From the NCBI RefSeq assembly GCF_037023745.1, contig NZ_CP146101.1, positions 7,420,001 to 7,484,000 on the forward strand: a stretch of 64,000 bases of DNA. Direction: 5' to 3'. The notes under the pieces are model-generated. The model had not been told where the DNA came from, made no database searches, and worked only from the letters and a program-made list of their open reading frames with translations. The translations under genes and the position numbers were made by a program. Shown here one piece after another: positions 59,527 through 64,000 of this stretch (positions within the stretch are counted from its first letter, which is position 1; each line of letters begins with the position of its first letter). Source of the DNA: Streptomyces sp. SCSIO 30461 (GTDB taxonomy: Bacteria > Actinomycetota > Actinomycetes > Streptomycetales > Streptomycetaceae).

Positions 59527-59832
59527 TTACGCGGCGCCGTCCTCCTGGGAGCGGTTGGAGTCCAGGCGGGACTTCGCGCGGTCCACCTTCACGGCGATCT
59601 GCGCCGACATCGCGTCCCGCTGCTTGCGCAGCAGCACGAAGCTCAGCGGCGCCGAGATCACCACAGCGAGCACGAGGACCCACAGCAGGTTGGAGTCGCC
59701 GAGTCCGCGCGGCAGCACCCGCAGGTACACCAGGCCCCACAGGGCGAGGAAGCAGCCGGCGAAGATGCCCAGGCGCATCAGCGTGTACCGGGCGGTGGGG
59801 CTGAGCTTGCTGTCGCTGTTGCTGTCGGACAC
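59527..59832 (-). CDS. DUF4229 small membrane protein
   Basis: 101 residues. Two helices (LMRLGIFAGCFLALWGLVYL and LWVLVLAVVISAPLSFVLLR) are joined by a short loop, followed by a charged helix (KQRDAMSAQIAVKVDRAKSR). This is the DUF4229 pattern, widespread in Streptomyces and unknown in function. GTG 59832 lies 33 bases after the acetyltransferase gene, so the two are probably cotranscribed. Confidence 0.8.
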   Translation of the reverse strand: MSDSNSDSKLSPTARYTLMRLGIFAGCFLALWGLVYLRVLPRGLGDSNLLWVLVLAVVISAPLSFVLLRKQRDAMSAQIAVKVDRAKSRLDSNRSQEDGAA

Positions 59833-59865
59833 GGCAGTGACTTCTTTCTCTGTGATCGGCGGTGA

Positions 59866-60390
59866 TCAGTTCAGGGGGAACAGCATCGTGATGTCGTCGC
59901 GGTCGTCGCCTTCGGCGACCCGTATCGCGCCCGGCACCCGTCCGACCTCCTTGTAGCCGCAGGAGGCGTAGAAGTTCTCCAGTCCCGTCCCGCCGCGGCA
60001 GGTGAGGCGTATCGCCTCGACGCCTTCGAGGGTACGGGCTGACTGCTCCGCAGCCGCGAGGAGGTCGCGGCCGTAGCCCTTGCCCTGGTGGCGCGGGTGG
60101 ACCATCACGGTGTAGAGCCAGATCCAGTGCCGCATCAGGCGGTGCGAGTTGTGGCCGAGGAACACGGCGGCGGCCGGTCGGCCTTCCTCGTCGTAGCCGA
60201 CCAGGAGTCGCCGCCGACCCTCTGCCAGGGCCGTCAGGTGTGTGAGCCACTCCGGTCTGATGTCCTCCACCGTCACCGGCGGTACGAAGCCGACCGCGCC
60301 GCCCGCGTTGGACACGTCGGTCCAGAGCCCGAGGAGGCCGTCCCGCAGGGCGGGGTCCACAGGCGGGTCGAACCGGAAGGACAACGTCAT
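59866..60390 (-). CDS. GNAT-family N-acetyltransferase
   Basis: 174 residues, Acetyltransf_1 type. VMVHPRHQGKGYGRDLLAAA is the acetyl-CoA P-loop and GGTGLENFYASCGYKEVGRV the typical final strands. Substrate unknown. ATG 60390 is chosen; the upstream ribosome site is weak. It precedes the DUF4229 gene and is separated from mqnE by a terminator. Confidence 0.87.
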   Translation of the reverse strand: MTLSFRFDPPVDPALRDGLLGLWTDVSNAGGAVGFVPPVTVEDIRPEWLTHLTALAEGRRRLLVGYDEEGRPAAAVFLGHNSHRLMRHWIWLYTVMVHPRHQGKGYGRDLLAAAEQSARTLEGVEAIRLTCRGGTGLENFYASCGYKEVGRVPGAIRVAEGDDRDDITMLFPLN

Positions 60391-60488
60391 GCGGTCGACG
60401 GTAACAACCGGCCCGGACTGTCCCGCTTGTGGGGGTGTGTGAGCCTGCTCGCAGCCACAGCCACAGCCACAGGGGCAAGGACGAGGTG

Positions 60489-60515
60489 AGGCGCCGGCTT
60501 CAACGGCCGGCGCCT
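60489..60515 (-). terminator. Terminator after mqnE
   Basis: A perfect 10-base stem AGGCGCCGGC / GCCGGCGCCT with a 7-base loop, 20 bases beyond the mqnE stop. Confidence 0.75.
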
Positions 60516-60534
60516 CGGAGTCCGTCGGGACGGG

Positions 60535-61698
60535 TCAGACCCGCATGGGCTGCGGCGACTCTCGGCGGTCCGCGTCCGGGCCCGGGTACTCGCGGATGAC
60601 CTCGTAGCGCGTGTTCCGTTCCACCGGGCGGAAACCGGCGTCCCGGATCAGGTCGAGCAGATCGTCACGGGTGAGCTTGTTCGGCGTCCCGTAGTTGTCG
60701 GCGTCATGGGTGATCTTGTACTCGACCACCGAGCCGTCCATGTCGTCAGCGCCGTGCTGGAGCGCCAGCTGGGCGGTCTGCACGCCGTGCATCACCCAGA
60801 AGACCTTGACGTGCGGGACGTTGTCGAAGAGCAGCCGGGAGACGGCGAAGGTCTTGAGAGCCTCCGCGCCGGTCGCCATCGTCGTGCGCGCCTGGAGCGT
60901 GTTGCGGACCTTGCCGTCCTTCATGTCCACGAAGTCGTGCTGGTAGCGCAGCGGAATGAAGACCTGGAAGCCGCCGGTCTCGTCCTGGAGCTCCCGCAGC
61001 CGCAGTACGTGGTCCACCCGGTGGCGGGGCTCCTCGATGTGCCCGTACAACATCGTGCACGGGGTCTTGAGGCCCTTCTCGTGCGCGAGGCGGTGGATGC
61101 GGGACCAGTCCTCCCAGTGGGTGCGGTGGTCCACGATGTGCTGCCGGACCTCCCAGTCGAAGATCTCCGCCCCGCCGCCCGTCAGCGACTCGAGACCGGA
61201 GTCGATCAGCTCGTCGAGGATCTCGCTCGCGCTGAGGCCCGAGATCGTCTCGAAGTGGTGGATCTCCGTCGCCGTGAACGCCTTGAGCGAGACGTTCGGC
61301 AGCGCCTTCTTCAGCTCGCTGAGCGAGCGCGGGTAGTAGCGCCACGGCAGGTTGGGGTGGAGGCCGTTGACGATGTGGAGCTCGGTGAGGTTCTCGCTCT
61401 CCATCGTCTTGGCGAGGCGCACGGCCTCTTCGATGCGCATGGTGTACGCGTCCTTCTCGCCCGGCTTGCGCTGGAACGAGCAGTAGGCGCACGACGCGGT
61501 GCACACGTTCGTCATGTTGAGGTGACGGTTGACGTTGAAGTGGACCACGTCGCCGTTCTTGCGCGTGCGCACCTCGTGGGCGAGGCCGCCGAGCCAGGCC
61601 AGGTCGTCCGACTCGTAGAGGGCGATACCGTCCTCACGGCTCAGCCGCTCGCCGGCCCGGACCTTCTCCTCCAGCTCGCGCTTGAGCCCCGCATCCAT
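60535..61698 (-). CDS. mqnE: Aminofutalosine synthase
   Basis: Radical SAM enzyme that joins the MqnA product with S-adenosylmethionine to form 6-amino-6-deoxyfutalosine, 387 residues. TNVCTASCAYCSFQRKPGE carries the cluster ligands Cys66, Cys70 and Cys73. LTELHIVNGLHPNLPWRYYP, SLKAFTATEIHHFETISG and PCTMLYGHIEEPRHRVDH are typical of MqnE, and separate it from MqnC. ATG 61698 follows GGGAGG with a 7-base spacing; the open frame extending to 62271 overlaps the Lrp gene and is not used. Confidence 0.96.
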   Translation of the reverse strand: MDAGLKRELEEKVRAGERLSREDGIALYESDDLAWLGGLAHEVRTRKNGDVVHFNVNRHLNMTNVCTASCAYCSFQRKPGEKDAYTMRIEEAVRLAKTMESENLTELHIVNGLHPNLPWRYYPRSLSELKKALPNVSLKAFTATEIHHFETISGLSASEILDELIDSGLESLTGGGAEIFDWEVRQHIVDHRTHWEDWSRIHRLAHEKGLKTPCTMLYGHIEEPRHRVDHVLRLRELQDETGGFQVFIPLRYQHDFVDMKDGKVRNTLQARTTMATGAEALKTFAVSRLLFDNVPHVKVFWVMHGVQTAQLALQHGADDMDGSVVEYKITHDADNYGTPNKLTRDDLLDLIRDAGFRPVERNTRYEVIREYPGPDADRRESPQPMRV

Positions 61699-61798
61699 GC
61701 GGTCGCCTCCCACTTGTCTTCTTCGTCGTCCTGGAGCATGCCGCCCCCTGAAGGGCCCGCGCCCCCGGACCACCCCGGAGGCCGCACCCACGTTACGC

Positions 61799-62254
61799 CT
61801 AGGGCTGCTCGGGCAGATGCCCGACCCGGTTCTCCCACTTCGTGGAGAGCACGATGGTCGTACGCGTGCGCGAGACGCCCTTCGTCCCGGAGAGCCGGCG
61901 GATGGTCTTCTCCAGGCCGTCCACGTCACCGGCCCTGACCTTGAGCATGTACGAGTCGTCGCCCGCGATGAACCAGCAGTCCTCGATCTCGGCCAGGTCG
62001 CGCAGTCGGCGCGCCACGTCCTCGTGGTCGGCCGCGTCGGAGAGCGAGATGCCGACGAGCGCGGTGACACCCAGGCCGAGCGAGGCGGAGTCGACGGTGG
62101 CCCGATAGCCGGTGATGACACCGGCGGCTTCCAGACGGTTGATGCGGTCGGTGACGGAGGGACCGGAGAGTCCGACGAGCCGGCCGAGCTCGGCGTACGA
62201 AGCCCTGCCGTTCTCGCGCAGAGCCTGGATGAGCTGCCTATCCACGGCGTCCAT
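61799..62254 (-). CDS. Lrp/AsnC-family transcriptional regulator
   Basis: 151 residues. Residues 1-50 are the AsnC helix-turn-helix (DAVDRQLIQALRENGRASYA, then ELGRLVGLSGPSVTDRINRL). The rest is the RAM ligand domain ending GVSRTRTTIVLSTKW. Effector unknown, probably an amino acid. ATG 62254 is used; the frame runs on to 62326 without support. It is divergent from the small basic protein gene and lies 100 bases upstream of mqnE on the same strand, so it could influence either. Confidence 0.9.
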   Translation of the reverse strand: MDAVDRQLIQALRENGRASYAELGRLVGLSGPSVTDRINRLEAAGVITGYRATVDSASLGLGVTALVGISLSDAADHEDVARRLRDLAEIEDCWFIAGDDSYMLKVRAGDVDGLEKTIRRLSGTKGVSRTRTTIVLSTKWENRVGHLPEQP

Positions 62255-62380
62255 ATGCCTGAGCCTTCCATTATTCAGCGATACCGCAAGTTTACGTGTA
62301 GAATCTAAGGCACACAGGGGCGACACCCTGTGAATCTTTCAAACGATCAAAAACGATCTATACAGGAGATGACACTCACC

Positions 62381-62524
62381 GTGTACACGATCGAGATGGC
62401 CCACGCCCACATGAGGCAGCTTCAGGAGCTGGCCAACCGCTCGCGTGCCCACCAGCCTGCTGCCGCCTACCGCATCGACCGGGGCTCTGCCCGCTCCGCC
62501 CGTCGCGCGGCCAAGAAGCGCTAG
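62381..62524 (+). CDS. Small basic hypothetical protein
   Basis: 47 residues, starting MYTIEMAHAHMRQLQELANR and ending SARSARRAAKKR, so the first half is helical and the tail strongly basic. Family name unknown to me. GTG 62381 is preferred; AGGAG at 62364-62368 gives a 12-base spacing. ATG 62369 directly abuts that site and is an unlikely start, and a further GTG at 62330 is possible. It is divergent from the Lrp gene. Confidence 0.65.
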   Translation: MYTIEMAHAHMRQLQELANRSRAHQPAAAYRIDRGSARSARRAAKKR

Positions 62525-62543
62525 TCCTCAGCCGGCTGCTCGT

Positions 62544-63236
62544 TCAGTCACTACGGGACTGGGCACCTCCCAGCTCCCCTTCCCAGCGGCGGTACAGCCG
62601 GTGCGGCACCCCTGCCGCGTCCAGCACCCGCCCCGCGACGAAGTCCACCAGATCCTGGATGTGCGTCGCGCCCGCGTAGAACGCCGGAGAGGCGGGCAGC
62701 ACCACTGCGCCCGCCTCGTCCAGCGCCACCAGATGCCTGAGGGTCTGCCCGTTCAGCGGAGTCTCCCGCAACGCGACCACCAGCTTGCGGCGCTCCTTCA
62801 GCATCACGCTCGCCGCACGTTGGAGCAGGTCCTTCGAGAGCCCGAGCGCCACCCCCGCGACACACGCCGTGGATGCCGGCACGATCAGCATCCCCCTGAC
62901 CGGGTACGAACCCGACGACGGTCCGGCGGCGAGGTCCCCGGCCGACCAGTGGCGTACGTCCGCCAAAGCCGCATCGGCCACCGCGAACGTACCCGGCTTG
63001 CCGTCGGCCCCGCGGGACAGCCACTCGCGCAGATCGTCCCGCCAGTGCGCGTCACGGAAGGCGATCCCCGTCTCGTCCAGAAGAGTGAGCCGCGACGCGC
63101 GCGACACCACCAGATCCACGCTCTCGCCCGCGTCGAGCAGCCCGCGCAGCACGGCTGCCGCATACGGGGTGCCCGATGCCCCGGAGACCCCGACGACCCA
63201 CGGGGTGCGCTGGGCGGTGCGGTTGGCGTCATTCAT
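62544..63236 (-). CDS. ubiX: UbiX-family flavin prenyltransferase
   Basis: Makes prenylated FMN from FMN and dimethylallyl phosphate, the cofactor of UbiD decarboxylases, 230 residues. VVGVSGASGTPYAAAVLRGL is the FMN-binding start, VPASTACVAGVALGLSKDLL and LKERRKLVVALRETPLNG the conserved centre, PASPAFYAGA the end. In futalosine-pathway bacteria a UbiX/UbiD pair probably carries out the late decarboxylation of the naphthoate; ubiD is not in the window. There is a loop insertion of about 25 residues near residue 70-95. ATG 63236. Confidence 0.93.
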   Translation of the reverse strand: MNDANRTAQRTPWVVGVSGASGTPYAAAVLRGLLDAGESVDLVVSRASRLTLLDETGIAFRDAHWRDDLREWLSRGADGKPGTFAVADAALADVRHWSAGDLAAGPSSGSYPVRGMLIVPASTACVAGVALGLSKDLLQRAASVMLKERRKLVVALRETPLNGQTLRHLVALDEAGAVVLPASPAFYAGATHIQDLVDFVAGRVLDAAGVPHRLYRRWEGELGGAQSRSD

Positions 63237-63332
63237 GGATCGAGCCTATCCGGCCATGTGATGGCGGAACCGAGTAAGGTACCCCGGACGTTTCCGGGGG
63301 AGACGCAGGGCGCGGGACCACAGGGGGCCGTC

Positions 63333-63965
63333 ATGGCAGCAGCATCCGCGAGACCGTCGGGATCGGCCTCGGGCGGCAGACTGGCCGGGCGCGCCGCCAC
63401 GGCCGCCGTGCTGATGATCGGCTGGATCGCCCTGCTGTGGGTGCTGGAGATCGTCGACTTCGCCACCGGCCATGCCCTGGACTCGTACGGGGTCACCGCG
63501 CGTGAGCCGTCCGAGCTGGCGGACATCCTGCCCGCCGCCTTCCTCCACTACGGTTTCGGCCATGTCGCCGCCAACAGCGTGCCGCTGCTGGTGCTCGGCT
63601 TCCTCGCCGCGCTGGGAGCCGGAACGGGCCGGTTCGCCGGGGTCGTCCTGACCGTCATCGCGGCCTCGGGCCTCGGGGTGTGGCTGACCTCCCCTCCCGG
63701 CTCGGTCACCCTGGGCGCGTCAGGTGTCGTCTTCGGGCTGTTCGGCTATGTGCTCGCGCGTGGCTTCGTGGACCGCAGCGTCCGCGATGTGCTGATCGGA
63801 CTGCTGGTGGCCGGGCTCTACGGCTCGATCCTGTGGGGCGTGCTGCCCGTCGACGGCGGGATCAGCTGGCAGGCGCATCTGTTCGGACTGCTGGGCGGCG
63901 TCGCGGCGGCGTTCCTGTTCCGCAGGCGGCGGGTGGCGACGGGCGCCGCGGCGCTCACGGCGTAG
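63333..63965 (+). CDS. Rhomboid-family intramembrane serine protease
   Basis: 210 residues with about six membrane segments. Ser130 in LGASGVVFG and His182 in SWQAHLFGLLGG form the catalytic dyad, and HVAAN at 77-81 gives the conserved His and Asn that stabilise the oxyanion. All catalytic residues are present. Substrate unknown. ATG 63333 follows GGGGG with 6 bases; the open frame begins far upstream, inside the ubiX region. The stop is 35 bases before the window end. Confidence 0.88.
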   Translation: MAAASARPSGSASGGRLAGRAATAAVLMIGWIALLWVLEIVDFATGHALDSYGVTAREPSELADILPAAFLHYGFGHVAANSVPLLVLGFLAALGAGTGRFAGVVLTVIAASGLGVWLTSPPGSVTLGASGVVFGLFGYVLARGFVDRSVRDVLIGLLVAGLYGSILWGVLPVDGGISWQAHLFGLLGGVAAAFLFRRRRVATGAAALTA

Positions 63966-64000
63966 GAGGCGAGCCAGGGGCGCCTGGGGCCACCGGAAGG

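Noticed and set aside
61799..62326. Upstream extension of the Lrp gene to 62326
   Set aside because: The family domain starts at DAVDRQLIQ, right after ATG 62254; the extra residues cover the shared promoter.

Overview
The window is chromosomal DNA of a high-GC actinomycete, almost certainly a Streptomyces. Base composition is about 70% G+C with strong third-position GC. GTG starts are common, and there are WhiJ-like regulator trios, a DUF397 gene, a bL37 micro-gene and futalosine-type menaquinone genes. From memory, the order kor - rarD - aminopeptidase - polyprenyl synthase - nuo - nlpC - GGR - menG - mqnC - mqnA/csp - mqnE - ubiX resembles the SCO449x to SCO459x region of S. coelicolor; I could not check this.

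Layout. 1-5970: the end of korA, then korB, a RarD-like permease, a small VOC protein and a secreted M28 aminopeptidase. 6086-12014: a LolA-like anchored protein, a long-chain polyprenyl diphosphate synthase, fumarylacetoacetase, two membrane proteins and a short acidic peptide gene with a duplicated motif. 12031-28233: the complete 14-gene complex I operon nuoA to nuoN on the minus strand. It ends in a 44-bp perfect palindrome and is preceded by a near-consensus Rex operator. 28234-36463: a long intergenic region, a secreted NlpC/P60 hydrolase, a regulator trio (ATPase, XRE/DUF5753, DUF397), a TTA-containing hypothetical gene, a frameshifted VOC pseudogene, a geranylgeranyl reductase-like flavoprotein, an acetyltransferase and small proteins. 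36606-40231: a minus-strand operon mqnC - degenerate amidohydrolase - menG/ubiE - glsA. 40529-46095: a Ser/Thr kinase, a lipoprotein esterase, mqnA, a cold-shock gene with a structured leader, a TetR regulator and the 24-residue ribosomal protein bL37. 46360-57449: an island with a giant LamG protein, a 2193-residue RHS/YD-repeat protein with a variable C-terminus, and a small lipoprotein. 57817-63965: a DAACS symporter with a cysteine-rich leader peptide, a DUF4229 protein, an acetyltransferase, mqnE, an Lrp regulator, a small basic protein, ubiX and a rhomboid-like protein.

How the genes work together. Much of the window serves respiratory electron flow. MqnA, MqnE and MqnC are three futalosine-pathway enzymes. 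UbiX-type prenyl-FMN synthase probably supports the later decarboxylation. The polyprenyl synthase makes a side chain, UbiE/MenG methylates demethylmenaquinone, and the GGR-like enzyme may saturate the side chain. The product, menaquinone, is the electron acceptor of the Nuo complex. KorAB supplies reduced ferredoxin. The Rex-like site would couple nuo expression to the NADH/NAD+ ratio.

The least-explained parts are the RHS island with its candidate toxin tip and lipoprotein partner, the leader-peptide-controlled symporter, the small repeat peptide beside nuoN, and the cspA leader. No tRNA, rRNA, CRISPR array or complete insertion sequence was seen.
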